The position numbers and the translations under genes are program-made. Below, piece after piece: positions 34,259 through 43,081 of a stretch of DNA of 64,000 nt. The notes under the pieces were generated by a model. That model ran no database searches. It saw nothing but the letters and a program-made list of their open reading frames with translations, and was not told where the DNA came from. Source of the DNA: Myroides sp. JBRI-B21084 (GTDB lineage: Bacteria; Bacteroidota; Bacteroidia; Flavobacteriales; Flavobacteriaceae); contig NZ_CP120653.1 in assembly GCF_030545015.1 (NCBI RefSeq), positions 1,240,001 through 1,304,000 on the forward strand, written 5' to 3'. The stretch's first letter is position 1. Each line of letters starts with the position of its first letter.

Positions 34259-34897
34259 TTAAAAAGCTGCTTTAAGAGTTTCTTTTATTTCGCTTAAAAT
34301 CATTGCTGTAGCTCCCCAAACTATATGGTTTTCAATTACAAAAGCAGGCACTAAAATATTGGTTGCGTAAGAAGTGCTCATTTCAACATTTTGTACAAGT
34401 GCATCGTTAAGTAAATCGGCAATAGGTAATTCAATTACAGCGCTTACTTCATCGGGTTGTAAAACAAAATGAGGTTTTTTTTGGGTAATTCCCATGAACG
34501 ATGATACCATAAAGTTGCTTGGTGGTATGTAAATATCGCTCCATTGTTTTAAAATTTCAATTTCTGCAACATTTATTCCAACTTCTTCGTTGGCTTCACG
34601 CAAGGCAGTTTCCATGAGATTTTTGTCGGTTAATTCTTTTTTTCCACCCGGAAAAGCAATTTGGGATGAATGCACACCCGGGTATGATGAACGAACAATT
34701 AATAGCAAATGTGCAGTATTGTTTTTGGGGTAAAACAAACTTAAAACAGCCGATGCTCTAGGATTTTTTGTAGAATAATCGTAATTTTGAAGATATTGAA
34801 CACGCTCTAAAGGCGCCATTTTTAAATGGGCGTCTAAAGCAAATAAGGGTTGTGCTACCACAACATCTAATTTATGTAAAAAATGTTCAAATTGCAT
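34259..34897 (-). CDS. Nudix hydrolase, CoA pyrophosphatase type
   Basis: A 212-residue Nudix hydrolase. The Nudix box is complete: FPGGKKELTDKNLMETALRE continuing ANEEVGI. It is preceded by the UPF0035/CoAse-type segment SQIAFPGG, typical of NudL-like enzymes that cleave CoA and its derivatives into 3',5'-ADP and phosphopantetheine. The C-terminal part (IVWGATAMILSEI) also fits that subfamily. Cytoplasmic. It is divergent from the DUF4268 gene with only 27 bases between them. Confidence 0.88.
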   Translation of the reverse strand: MQFEHFLHKLDVVVAQPLFALDAHLKMAPLERVQYLQNYDYSTKNPRASAVLSLFYPKNNTAHLLLIVRSSYPGVHSSQIAFPGGKKELTDKNLMETALREANEEVGINVAEIEILKQWSDIYIPPSNFMVSSFMGITQKKPHFVLQPDEVSAVIELPIADLLNDALVQNVEMSTSYATNILVPAFVIENHIVWGATAMILSEIKETLKAAF

Positions 34898-34924
34898 GAT
34901 TAAAAAATATATTAAAGATACGAA

Positions 34925-35371
34925 ATGTTTAGTAAAGAAGAGGCGTTACAATTAAAAAAAGATTTTTGGACAGGTTTTGCCAATGAATATCCGCGTAAAT
35001 GGTTGTTGCACAACACTAAAATTAAAGATGTTACTTTTAAATTTTTTGTTGATAATAAAACAGCTCAAATTGCCTTAGAAATTGAACCAAAAGAGGATGA
35101 AAAACGCAAAATTTATTTTGAAAAAGTAGAGTCTTTAAAAACTATTTTGCTTGATGAATATCTTGAAGATGCTATTTTTGAACGAAACTTTTACTTGCCT
35201 AACGGTAAATTAATTAGTAGAATTTGGGTTGATATAAACCAAAAGGTTAGTGTTAATAACAAAGCTACTTGGCCAATTATTTATGATTTTTTTGCTGAAA
35301 AAATGACTAGTTTTGAGCTTTTCTTTTACGAATATGAAGATTATATTAAAGATTTAGAAATTAACACCTAA
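34925..35371 (+). CDS. DUF4268 domain protein
   Basis: A 148-residue soluble protein matching the DUF4268 family: FSKEEALQLKKDFWTGFANE at the N terminus, then WLLHNTKIKDVTFKFFVDN, a central RKIYFEKVESLKTILLDEY, and a C terminus with WPIIYDFFAEKMTSFELFF. In other proteins this domain sits at the C terminus of nuclease-like proteins; here it stands alone. Function is unknown. A weak hairpin with a T-run (35363-35381) follows it. Confidence 0.75.
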   Translation: MFSKEEALQLKKDFWTGFANEYPRKWLLHNTKIKDVTFKFFVDNKTAQIALEIEPKEDEKRKIYFEKVESLKTILLDEYLEDAIFERNFYLPNGKLISRIWVDINQKVSVNNKATWPIIYDFFAEKMTSFELFFYEYEDYIKDLEINT

Positions 35372-35381
35372 GTGTTTTTTT
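35363..35381 (+). terminator. Weak terminator-like hairpin
   Basis: AACAC (35363-35367) pairs with GTGTT (35372-35376) around a four-base loop and runs into T's. The stem is short and overlaps the stop codon of the DUF4268 gene. Confidence 0.3.
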
Positions 35382-35422
35382 AATTTAAAAAAAATAACTA
35401 CTTTAATTTTTTTTAAATCAAT

Positions 35423-37264
35423 TTGGTAAAGTATTTCATTTTTTCGCTACTATTCTGCATTTTATGCTATAACTCGTCTTTTTCACAAGTTAAAGACAGT
35501 ATCAATACAACCCGTGAACAAATGGATAGAATTGAAGCGCTTTCTAAAAAAGGAAAATTTACCAAGCAATTACATAAACTTATCTTTAAAAAAAAGCCAA
35601 GTAATATAAATACTAAGGTTCAGGCGGTTAAACAAAAGGATATAGATTATAACTTTGAAAATTTTCAAGGAAAAACTATTCGTAAAATAAACATTGTTAC
35701 CTATGATCCGTTTGGTTTTTCTATTTACGATTCAACGCGAGTTCCCAAAAAAACAGTTGAAAAAATAGGAAACAAGCTGCATTTAAAAACAAAAAAGTTT
35801 ACTGTAAGAAGTTTATTACTTATAAAGCCAAATCAACAATTAGATTCTTTAAAGGTTAAAGAATCTGAGCGTTTATTGCGTACGCAACGCTTTATTCGTA
35901 GGGTTTCTGTAAAACCAGTTGCTATTGCAAACAATGCAGATTCTGTTGATGTTGAAATTAAAGTTCTTGATTCGTGGAGTTGGTACCCTACAGGTTCTTT
36001 ATCAACTTCAAGCGGAAGATTAACGTTAACAAATCGGAATTTTGCTGGTTTAGGGCATTATTATTCTAATCAATACCGTACCCGATATAACGAAGGTAAA
36101 CATGCGTATCGATCTCAATATCAAATAAATAATATAGGGCAAACATTTATTGACGCTGGCGTTTTTTATAATTTAGATCTTTTTGAAAATACTACCAAAC
36201 AAGTCTATGCATCGCGGAGGTTTTTTACTCCAATGACTAGATTCGCTGGCGGTTTTACACTTTTGCAAAATGTATTTAAAGATTCGGTTCCTAATACAGA
36301 AGGCATAAATAAATACCAAAACTTTAAATGGAATGATTTAGATTTATGGGTTGGTCATTCAAAACCTTTGTATTATAGGTTTAATAATTTACACAAAGTG
36401 CAAACCAATTTGGTAACTTCGTTTAGGTATTTTTCTAGAAATTACACGCAAAGCCCTTCACAAGCCTATGATCCCATAAATTTTTATTCCAATCAAAAAT
36501 TATATTTAGCTTCTTTTGGGTTGGCTTCGTTAAATTATATTCAAGACCGTTATATTTTTTATTATGATGTAATTGAAGATATAGCTGTTGGTAAAACGTT
36601 TATGTTAACTACTGGTTTTCAACAAAAAAACAATAGCACAAGACCTTACGTTGGTGCTAAATTTTCAATGGGTAAATATACCAATTCAGGGTATTTTGGA
36701 GGTGAACTGCAATGGGGAACTTTTTTTAATAACAATTGTGCAGAAGAAGGGGTTTTAAGAATAGAAGGTTTGTATTTTTCTAAATTATATTATTTAGGTA
36801 AATGGCGATTTAGGCATTTTTTTAATCCAGAAATTGTAGTTGGATTAAAGCGTTTAGATTACGCAAAAGATAAAATTAGCCTTAATGGAACTTATGGTAT
36901 TGATGGTTTTGATAGTTACGAATTAAGTGGAACCAAAAAAGTACTTTTAAATTTTCAGGTTCAAAGCTATGCACCTTATCAAGTTTTTGGGTTTAGATTT
37001 AGTCCTTTTTTATGTACTTCGTTAGGATTTTTGGGTGATGAAAGTAACAAATTTGTGTCAAACCAAATGTATAGTAAAATAGGTTTAGGAATTATGATTA
37101 GCAATGATTACTTGGTTTTTAATAATTTTCAACTAACCTTGGCTTTTTATCCAAATATTCCTGGGAATGGAAAAAATATTTTAAAAACTAATAATTTACG
37201 TAATACAAATTTTGATTTACAACAATTTAACTACGGTAAGCCTGAATTAGTTCCATATAATTAA
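35423..37264 (+). CDS. Outer-membrane beta-barrel protein, BamA/TamA-like
   Basis: A 613-residue outer-membrane protein. A signal peptide (KYFIFSLLFCILCYNSSFSQ) is followed by a basic region, a POTRA-like segment (about 75-185: ENFQGKTIRKINIVTYDPFG, LLLIKPNQQLDSLKVKESER, VDVEIKVLDSWSWYPTG) and a long beta-strand-rich C-terminal part typical of a barrel. No ATG lies before the signal peptide; TTG 35423 is the only plausible start. It is probably an Omp85-superfamily or related porin-like protein; partner or cargo is unknown. Monocistronic. Confidence 0.75.
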   Translation: MVKYFIFSLLFCILCYNSSFSQVKDSINTTREQMDRIEALSKKGKFTKQLHKLIFKKKPSNINTKVQAVKQKDIDYNFENFQGKTIRKINIVTYDPFGFSIYDSTRVPKKTVEKIGNKLHLKTKKFTVRSLLLIKPNQQLDSLKVKESERLLRTQRFIRRVSVKPVAIANNADSVDVEIKVLDSWSWYPTGSLSTSSGRLTLTNRNFAGLGHYYSNQYRTRYNEGKHAYRSQYQINNIGQTFIDAGVFYNLDLFENTTKQVYASRRFFTPMTRFAGGFTLLQNVFKDSVPNTEGINKYQNFKWNDLDLWVGHSKPLYYRFNNLHKVQTNLVTSFRYFSRNYTQSPSQAYDPINFYSNQKLYLASFGLASLNYIQDRYIFYYDVIEDIAVGKTFMLTTGFQQKNNSTRPYVGAKFSMGKYTNSGYFGGELQWGTFFNNNCAEEGVLRIEGLYFSKLYYLGKWRFRHFFNPEIVVGLKRLDYAKDKISLNGTYGIDGFDSYELSGTKKVLLNFQVQSYAPYQVFGFRFSPFLCTSLGFLGDESNKFVSNQMYSKIGLGIMISNDYLVFNNFQLTLAFYPNIPGNGKNILKTNNLRNTNFDLQQFNYGKPELVPYN

Positions 37265-37299
37265 AAAACCGTCTAAATTTTAAATTTAGACGGTTTTTT
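37263..37299. terminator. Bidirectional terminator, 18-bp stem
   Basis: Arms 37263-37280 and 37282-37299 are perfectly complementary around one base, core AACCGTCTAAATT, with A- and T-runs at the ends. It serves the convergent barrel-protein and GlmU-like genes. Confidence 0.9.
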
Positions 37300-37303
37300 A
37301 AAT

Positions 37304-38476
37304 TTATTTTTGCCACTCTTTAGTTTCGTTAAAAACATGAGTAAGAATATCTTCATCATGCGCAGAAAATTCAACATTTCTTCTACTCATCACAATTTTT
37401 GCTGTTTCAAAAGCTTTTTTTGGAAGATATGCTTGCGTTCCTTGTGCACCGCCCCATGTAAAATTAGGAATGTAATTGCGAGGAAAACCAGCACCAAAAA
37501 TATTTGCCGAAACCCCAATTACAGTACCTGTATTAAACATGGTATTAATACCACACTTACTATGATCGCCCATCATTAAGCCGCAAAATTGTAAGCCTGT
37601 ACTTTCAAAACGTTCTAAATCATAGTTCCAAAGTTTAACTACTTCATAATTGTTTTTTAGGTTTGAATTGTTACTATCGGCACCAATATTGCACCATTCA
37701 CCTAATACCGCATTTCCTAAAAAGCCATCGTGCCCTTTGTTTGAATATGCAAATAAAACCGAATTGTTAATTTCACCACCTACACGGCAATGTGGGCCAA
37801 CGGTAGTTGCACCATAAATTTTTGTAGCTAATTTAACTTGCGCATCTTCACATAATGCAAATGGCCCTCGTATAACCGAACCTTCCATTATTTCGGCATT
37901 TTTACCAATATAAATTGGGCCAGTTTGTGCATTTAAAGTACAAAAATTTAAAACAGCGCCTTCTTCAATAAAAATATTTTCGGCACCTAAAACATTTACA
38001 GTTGAAGGTATTGGTTGTGATTTACGTTCTTGTGTTAACAATTCAAAATCGTCACGTATTGCTTGGTCATTTTTTTGAAAAATATCCCATGTATGTTCAA
38101 TTTGCATACAATCTGCTTCTAATTCCAAAAGCTCATATTTATCAAAATCAATTTCATCTTGTGTATCTTTTGTAAAAAAAGCAACAATTTCTTCGTTTAA
38201 TGTTATTGCTTGATTTGGTTGTAGGAATTGAATCATTTCAACTAAAATATCATTTGGACAAAATGATGCGTTAATCAATATGTTTTCTTCCATTTCAACC
38301 ATTGGATATTTTTCAGATAAATATTCTTCGGTTATTGTTGTTGTAGTTGTTCCTAAATATTTTTCCCATTTTTCACGAATTGTTAAAATGCCAACTCTAA
38401 TATCGGCTACTGGTCGTGTAAATGTAAAAGGTAGTAACGCATTACGTACACTGCCATCGTATAATATGTAGTTCAT
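37304..38476 (-). CDS. GlmU-like putative sugar nucleotidyltransferase/acetyltransferase
   Basis: A 390-residue protein of the Bacteroidota GlmU-like family, proposed to supply UDP-GlcNAc where classical GlmU is absent. The N-terminal part begins YILYDGSVRNALLPFTFTRP and has RVGILTIREKWEKYLG. The C-terminal half is a left-handed beta-helix of hexapeptide repeats: FIEEGAVLNFCTLNAQTGPI, AEIMEGSVIRGPFALCEDA, GEWCNIGADSNNSNLKNN and MGDHSKCGINTMFNTGTVIG. The full GlmU nucleotidyl motif is not seen, as expected for this alternative family. It is probably monocistronic. Confidence 0.82.
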   Translation of the reverse strand: MNYILYDGSVRNALLPFTFTRPVADIRVGILTIREKWEKYLGTTTTTITEEYLSEKYPMVEMEENILINASFCPNDILVEMIQFLQPNQAITLNEEIVAFFTKDTQDEIDFDKYELLELEADCMQIEHTWDIFQKNDQAIRDDFELLTQERKSQPIPSTVNVLGAENIFIEEGAVLNFCTLNAQTGPIYIGKNAEIMEGSVIRGPFALCEDAQVKLATKIYGATTVGPHCRVGGEINNSVLFAYSNKGHDGFLGNAVLGEWCNIGADSNNSNLKNNYEVVKLWNYDLERFESTGLQFCGLMMGDHSKCGINTMFNTGTVIGVSANIFGAGFPRNYIPNFTWGGAQGTQAYLPKKAFETAKIVMSRRNVEFSAHDEDILTHVFNETKEWQK

Positions 38477-38574
38477 TTTTTTAATGTTTATTGGTATAAA
38501 GTTACAAAGTTTTTTTACAACTGCTAATTTTTATAAACTGCTATTTTTTTAATTGCAATTAAATTAAAATACGC

Positions 38575-38614
38575 AAAAAACGAGCACTTTTTAAATAAGA
38601 AGTGCTCGTTTTTT
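38575..38614 (-). terminator. Terminator after the PNGase F gene
   Basis: A 15-bp stem (AAAAAACGAGCACTT at 38575-38589, complement at 38600-38614) has a 10-base loop and a T6 run in the leftward direction. It ends the PNGase F transcript before the GlmU-like gene. Confidence 0.88.
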
Positions 38615-38629
38615 ATAAAAAGTAAAAAT

Positions 38630-39658
38630 TTAATTAATCGTTGGTTTTTCTATAGCTGAATTACTTTTAACAACTACAAATGTAGAAATGGCATAAAACG
38701 CATTTCCGTTTCCGTTATCGTTTGTCCAATTTTCAAAAACATATTCAAAGTCAAATGCGCTTCCAAATAAACTTTTTTGAATATTGTTAAAGCGTGCAGG
38801 AACAACCATTCCAGGACACCAGCCAGCGCGATCGGGTTTCCAGTTACCTGGTGCTTGGTTATTTATTGGGTTTTGTGCGCAACCCAATGCATTAAGTTCA
38901 TGTGCAAAAGTTTGCGACCCGTTAATGTTAATATGGTGTGTACGGTAGCACCATTCTGCACAACCGCGTCCGCCATTATCATTTGGTGTTGCATGACCCC
39001 ATCCAGAAATGGTGGTTCTAAAATAAGCAACTTCTGCAGCAGCAGGTATAGTAATTTGTTTTGTTAAATCAAATTTATCGGTATCAAATGTTTTTCCGTA
39101 AGGAACTCCGTCTATTGATGATTTGTTGTATTGAAAAACAGGAATTACTGCAGAGTATTTATAATCAGGTGTACCTTCAGTAAAATCGAATTCTACGCTG
39201 TATTTTCTACCTTTTGCTAACCAAGTTTCTGTATAAATTTTCAATTCAGTAGCACCCGAAAGTATCGATTTAAAATCAGTAACATCCACTTCATAACCAC
39301 GTTCTAATTTTTCGTTACCAACCCAATACGGGTTAATAAATCTACCAATTTCGTACCAAACACCTGTAGTTTTGTCTTTAGCGTATACGTTTGCGTATCT
39401 ATCCCATTCATCACATTCTTTATTCGGACAAATATCTTTAATAAACATTTTTATGGTTTTTACATTTTCTAAATTCGTTGGAAATGTAAAGGTACCTTCA
39501 GCACTTTGTGATAGTCCGTCGCCAAAAGCAACTTTAATATTATCAAATGTTTTCACTGTAGTTACCTTTGGTTGGTTTTCGGTAGTTGGTTTATCGTCTT
39601 CTTTACACGATACCATTCCTATCGATGCAATTAAAAGCAGGGTAATAATTTTTTTCAT
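38630..39658 (-). CDS. PNGase F (peptide-N4-(N-acetyl-beta-glucosaminyl)asparagine amidase), predicted lipoprotein
   Basis: A 342-residue close relative of PNGase F of Elizabethkingia meningoseptica, which releases N-glycans from glycoproteins by hydrolysing the glycosyl-asparagine bond. From KTFDNIKVAFGDGLSQSAEG to the C terminus it aligns almost without gaps. All three key acids are kept: Asp86 (CDEWDRY; Asp60 of mature PNGase F), Glu144 (YTETW; Glu118) and Glu235 (GCAEWC; Glu206). Unlike the secreted reference enzyme, it begins with a lipoprotein signal (GMVSC, Cys18) followed by KEDD, a surface-export-like signal. Monocistronic, with terminator. Confidence 0.95.
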   Translation of the reverse strand: MKKIITLLLIASIGMVSCKEDDKPTTENQPKVTTVKTFDNIKVAFGDGLSQSAEGTFTFPTNLENVKTIKMFIKDICPNKECDEWDRYANVYAKDKTTGVWYEIGRFINPYWVGNEKLERGYEVDVTDFKSILSGATELKIYTETWLAKGRKYSVEFDFTEGTPDYKYSAVIPVFQYNKSSIDGVPYGKTFDTDKFDLTKQITIPAAAEVAYFRTTISGWGHATPNDNGGRGCAEWCYRTHHININGSQTFAHELNALGCAQNPINNQAPGNWKPDRAGWCPGMVVPARFNNIQKSLFGSAFDFEYVFENWTNDNGNGNAFYAISTFVVVKSNSAIEKPTIN

Positions 39659-39768
39659 TTGTTATTTTGTTAATTATATGTAAATATAAAATAAAGTTTT
39701 ATGAAAATGTAAACTAATTTTACATTTTAAAATTTGGGTAATAACTTTTAACTTTACAAAAAAAATTT

Positions 39769-41877
39769 ATGCAGCAGCCTATTTTAGAAACACCTATTGA
39801 GTATTTAAAAGGAGTTGGTCCTCAACGTGCTGCTGTTTTAAAAAAAGAACTACAAATTTTTACCTATAAAAATTTAATTAATTTTTATCCTTACAAGTAC
39901 TTAGATCGAACAAAATACTATAAAATTAATGAGTTAAATGCTGGTTTAACTGCAGAAATTCAGATAGTTGGAAAAATTATTAAGATTAAAACCGTTGAAC
40001 AAAAACGCGGCAGTAGACTAGTAGCTGTTTTTACCGATGGTTTTGGTGAAATGGAGCTTGTTTGGTTTCAAGGACATAAATGGATCAAGGAAAATTTACA
40101 AATTAATGTTCCGTACGTAATTTTTGGAAAAATAAATCATTTTAACGGAATGTTTTCAATGCCGCACCCAGAAATGGAAACGGTTGATGAACATAAAAAA
40201 AGCATGCAAACTGCTTTGCAACCTGTTTATCCATCTACCGAAAAAATGGCACAAAAAAATATTTCTAACAAAAGCATAACTAAAATGATGCAGCAAGTTT
40301 TTATAGAAACGCATCATTTATTCAAAGAAGTTTTTCCTGAAGCTATAATTAACGAATTGCGATTATTGCCTAAAAACGAAGCGTTTTTTAATATTCATTT
40401 TCCAAAGAATGCCGATTTGTTAAATAGGGCACAGTTTAGATTAAAGTTCGAAGAATTATTTTTTATTCAGTTACAATTGCTTTCTAAAAATTTAGTTCGC
40501 AAACAAAAAATTAAAGGTTTTGCATTTAAAAATGTAGGTGATTTTTTTAACAACTTTTACCACAATCATTTACCATTTCCGCTTACAAATGCTCAAAAAC
40601 GCGTTTTAAAAGAAATTAGACTTGATATGGCGCATGAAGCACAAATGAATCGTTTACTGCAAGGTGATGTTGGTGCAGGTAAAACCATTGTTGGCTTTAT
40701 GAGTATGTTGCTTGCGCTAGACAACGGTTTTCAGGCATGTTTAATGGCCCCAACTGAAATTTTAGCTAATCAACACTTTTCTGGAATTAAAGAATTAGCC
40801 GATAAAATTAATGTGAATGTGGCATTACTAACAGGATCAACTAAAACTAAAGAACGCAACCAAATTCATGAAGATTTACTAAACGGAAATTTACATATTT
40901 TAATTGGTACACATGCATTGTTAGAAGATAAAGTGCAATTTAAAAATTTAGGATTATCAATTATCGATGAACAACACCGTTTTGGAGTAGAACAACGTTC
41001 TAAAATGTGGAATAAAAACATATTGCCACCACACGTTTTGGTTATGACTGCTACGCCAATACCACGAACTTTAGCTATGAGTTTGTATGGTGATTTAGAC
41101 GTGTCGGTTATAGATGAATTACCGCCTGGAAGAAAACCTATTAAAACACTTCATTTTTTTGAAAGTAAACGTTTGCAAGTTTGGCATTTTATTAAAGAAG
41201 AAATAGCAAAAGGGAGACAAATTTATATTGTTTACCCACTTATTCAAGAAAGTGAAAAGTTAGACTACAAAAATTTAATGGAGGGTTATGATGCTATTGC
41301 ACGTGATTTTCCTTTTCCGCAATATAGGGTAAGTGTAGTGCATGGACAAATGCCTGCCAAAGACAAAGATGCCGAAATGGAACGTTTTGTAAAAGGGGAG
41401 ACTCATATAATGATTGCAACTACTGTGATTGAAGTAGGGGTAAACGTACCTAATGCATCAGTTATGATTATTGAAAGTGCCGAACGTTTTGGTTTAAGTC
41501 AATTGCATCAATTAAGGGGTAGGGTTGGACGCGGTGCCGAACAAAGCTATTGTGTTTTAATGACAGGAAATAAATTAAGCACCGATACAAAAGTAAGGAT
41601 GGACGCTATGTGTAGAACAAATGATGGTTTTGAAATTTCAGAAATCGATTTAAAACTTCGTGGTCCAGGCGATATTATGGGAACCCAACAAAGTGGTGTT
41701 TTAAATTTACAAATTGCCGATTTAGTTAAAGATCAAGAACTATTAAAATTAGCCCGTATAAAGGCTATTGAATTATTAAAAGAAGATATCAATTTAGAAA
41801 AACCTGAACATCAGGCTTTAAAACAAGTTTTTGAAATACTGGCAAAGAAAAACAATATTTGGAATTATATAAGTTAA
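39769..41877 (+). CDS. recG: ATP-dependent DNA helicase RecG
   Basis: A superfamily 2 helicase that remodels stalled replication forks and Holliday junctions. The N-terminal wedge/OB domain (residues 1-245: PIEYLKGVGPQRAAVLKKEL, FTDGFGEMELVWFQG) is followed by helicase domains with Walker A GDVGAGKTIVG, DEXH box DEQHRFG, MTATPIPRTLAMS, and the C-terminal QLRGRVGRG and LRGPGDIMGTQQSG. At 702 residues it is full length. It is followed 3 bases later by rdgB. Confidence 0.97.
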   Translation: MQQPILETPIEYLKGVGPQRAAVLKKELQIFTYKNLINFYPYKYLDRTKYYKINELNAGLTAEIQIVGKIIKIKTVEQKRGSRLVAVFTDGFGEMELVWFQGHKWIKENLQINVPYVIFGKINHFNGMFSMPHPEMETVDEHKKSMQTALQPVYPSTEKMAQKNISNKSITKMMQQVFIETHHLFKEVFPEAIINELRLLPKNEAFFNIHFPKNADLLNRAQFRLKFEELFFIQLQLLSKNLVRKQKIKGFAFKNVGDFFNNFYHNHLPFPLTNAQKRVLKEIRLDMAHEAQMNRLLQGDVGAGKTIVGFMSMLLALDNGFQACLMAPTEILANQHFSGIKELADKINVNVALLTGSTKTKERNQIHEDLLNGNLHILIGTHALLEDKVQFKNLGLSIIDEQHRFGVEQRSKMWNKNILPPHVLVMTATPIPRTLAMSLYGDLDVSVIDELPPGRKPIKTLHFFESKRLQVWHFIKEEIAKGRQIYIVYPLIQESEKLDYKNLMEGYDAIARDFPFPQYRVSVVHGQMPAKDKDAEMERFVKGETHIMIATTVIEVGVNVPNASVMIIESAERFGLSQLHQLRGRVGRGAEQSYCVLMTGNKLSTDTKVRMDAMCRTNDGFEISEIDLKLRGPGDIMGTQQSGVLNLQIADLVKDQELLKLARIKAIELLKEDINLEKPEHQALKQVFEILAKKNNIWNYIS

Positions 41878-41880
41878 TTT

Positions 41881-42459
41881 ATGAAAATTATATTTGCATC
41901 AAACAATAAAAACAAGGTACAAGAAATTCAAAATCAAGTGCCAAAATCAATTGAAATAGTTACGTTAGAAGAAATTGGCTGTACCGAAGATATTGCCGAA
42001 ACTGGTAAGACGTTAGAAGAAAATGCCATTATTAAAGCAAATTATATCACTGAAAAATACGGTTTACCTTGTTTTGCCGATGATACCGGATTAGAAATTG
42101 ATGCTTTAAATGGTGAGCCTGGGGTTTATTCGGCCAGATATGCAGGCGAGGATAAAAATGCCGAAAAAAATATGGATTTGGTTTTACAAAAATTAGAAAA
42201 TTCAGTAAACCGTAATGCTCAATTTAAAACCGTTATTGCTTTAAACATAAATAACGAACAACATTTGTTTAAGGGAATAGTTATAGGCAAAATTACAAAC
42301 GAAAAAATAGGAACGAACGGTTTTGGTTACGATCCTATTTTTGAAGCTGAAAACTTGGGTAAAACTTTTGCAGAAATGACTATTGATGAAAAAAATAAAC
42401 TAAGCCACCGTGGTAGAGCTGTAGAAAAATTAGTTGAGTTTTTGGTTAGATATAAGTAG
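41881..42459 (+). CDS. rdgB: XTP/dITP pyrophosphatase (RdgB/HAM1)
   Basis: A nucleotide-pool-cleaning enzyme that hydrolyses dITP, XTP and dXTP to monophosphates. Family motifs are FASNNKNKVQEI at the N terminus, CFADDTGLEIDALNGEPGVYSARYAG, GFGYDPIFE and KNKLSHRGRAVEKL. At 192 residues it has normal length. It sits 3 bases after recG and is probably co-transcribed, both genes serving genome maintenance. Confidence 0.96.
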   Translation: MKIIFASNNKNKVQEIQNQVPKSIEIVTLEEIGCTEDIAETGKTLEENAIIKANYITEKYGLPCFADDTGLEIDALNGEPGVYSARYAGEDKNAEKNMDLVLQKLENSVNRNAQFKTVIALNINNEQHLFKGIVIGKITNEKIGTNGFGYDPIFEAENLGKTFAEMTIDEKNKLSHRGRAVEKLVEFLVRYK

Positions 42460-42461
42460 AA

Positions 42462-42968
42462 TTATTTTACAATCTCCTTTGAGCTTGGTTTAAATTGAAT
42501 TTTTGGACTTAAGTTTGGAAAAAATTTCTTTATATCGTCAGATGATTTTCTCGATGTATTTATAAATGTCCAATTATTTCCATTATCATTTGAAATACCT
42601 ATCAACATATATTTGCCAAGAATTTTAGCTTTTGGAGTTTGTAATAATAATTCTTCAACAATAGTTATCTGAACTTCATTATTAAAATATATAAACTCAG
42701 TAGGGTCAGAATAATTAATATCTAAAAGATAAAACCCTTCTTGTTTCATCTTCAAAAAGGTATTTTTTGTTATTTCTATTAATTGTTTTTTACCACCAGC
42801 CATTTCTTTTACTTTAGGATGAACAAAATTTGAAAACTCAACATAGTCTTCACTCAACATTGATTCCTTCATTTTTTGTATTTGGCTGTTAAAATTTTCA
42901 TTTGAAGTTTGGGCGACAATTGATTTTGAAAAAAGTAAAGCGAACAATAAAATATATCTTAATACCAT
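42462..42968 (-). CDS. Hypothetical exported protein
   Basis: A 168-residue protein not recognised by family. A signal peptide (VLRYILLFALLFSKSIVAQ) is visible, followed by a soluble alpha/beta sequence: QIQKMKESMLSEDYVEFSNF, an aromatic GFYLLDINYSDPTEFIYFNN, and NDNGNNWTFINTSRKSSDDI. The pattern of helices then strands with a W/F-rich end is compatible with an NTF2-like or DUF4440-like fold, but this is a guess. It has few cysteines and no lipobox. Convergent with rdgB; a -7-like TATTTTTG lies on its strand at 43009-43002. Confidence 0.65.
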   Translation of the reverse strand: MVLRYILLFALLFSKSIVAQTSNENFNSQIQKMKESMLSEDYVEFSNFVHPKVKEMAGGKKQLIEITKNTFLKMKQEGFYLLDINYSDPTEFIYFNNEVQITIVEELLLQTPKAKILGKYMLIGISNDNGNNWTFINTSRKSSDDIKKFFPNLSPKIQFKPSSKEIVK

Positions 42969-43054
42969 AAAATTTAATTCTTCTTAAAAAGAAACAAAAT
43001 TCAAAAATAAATAATTTAACCTATCATTAATACAAATATCCGCAAAAAATACAC

Positions 43055-43062
43055 TATCTTTG
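43055..43062 (+). promoter_or_regulatory. Candidate -7 box for the DEAD-box helicase gene
   Basis: TATCTTTG followed by CA is a classic Bacteroidota -7 box, 19 bases before the ATG at 43082. Confidence 0.5.
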
Positions 43063-43081
43063 CAGCTATTTTAAAAATTAT

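Noticed and set aside
37304..38476. Classical bifunctional GlmU
   Set aside because: The N-terminal nucleotidyltransferase signature of E. coli GlmU is not present; the sequence fits the alternative Bacteroidota family.
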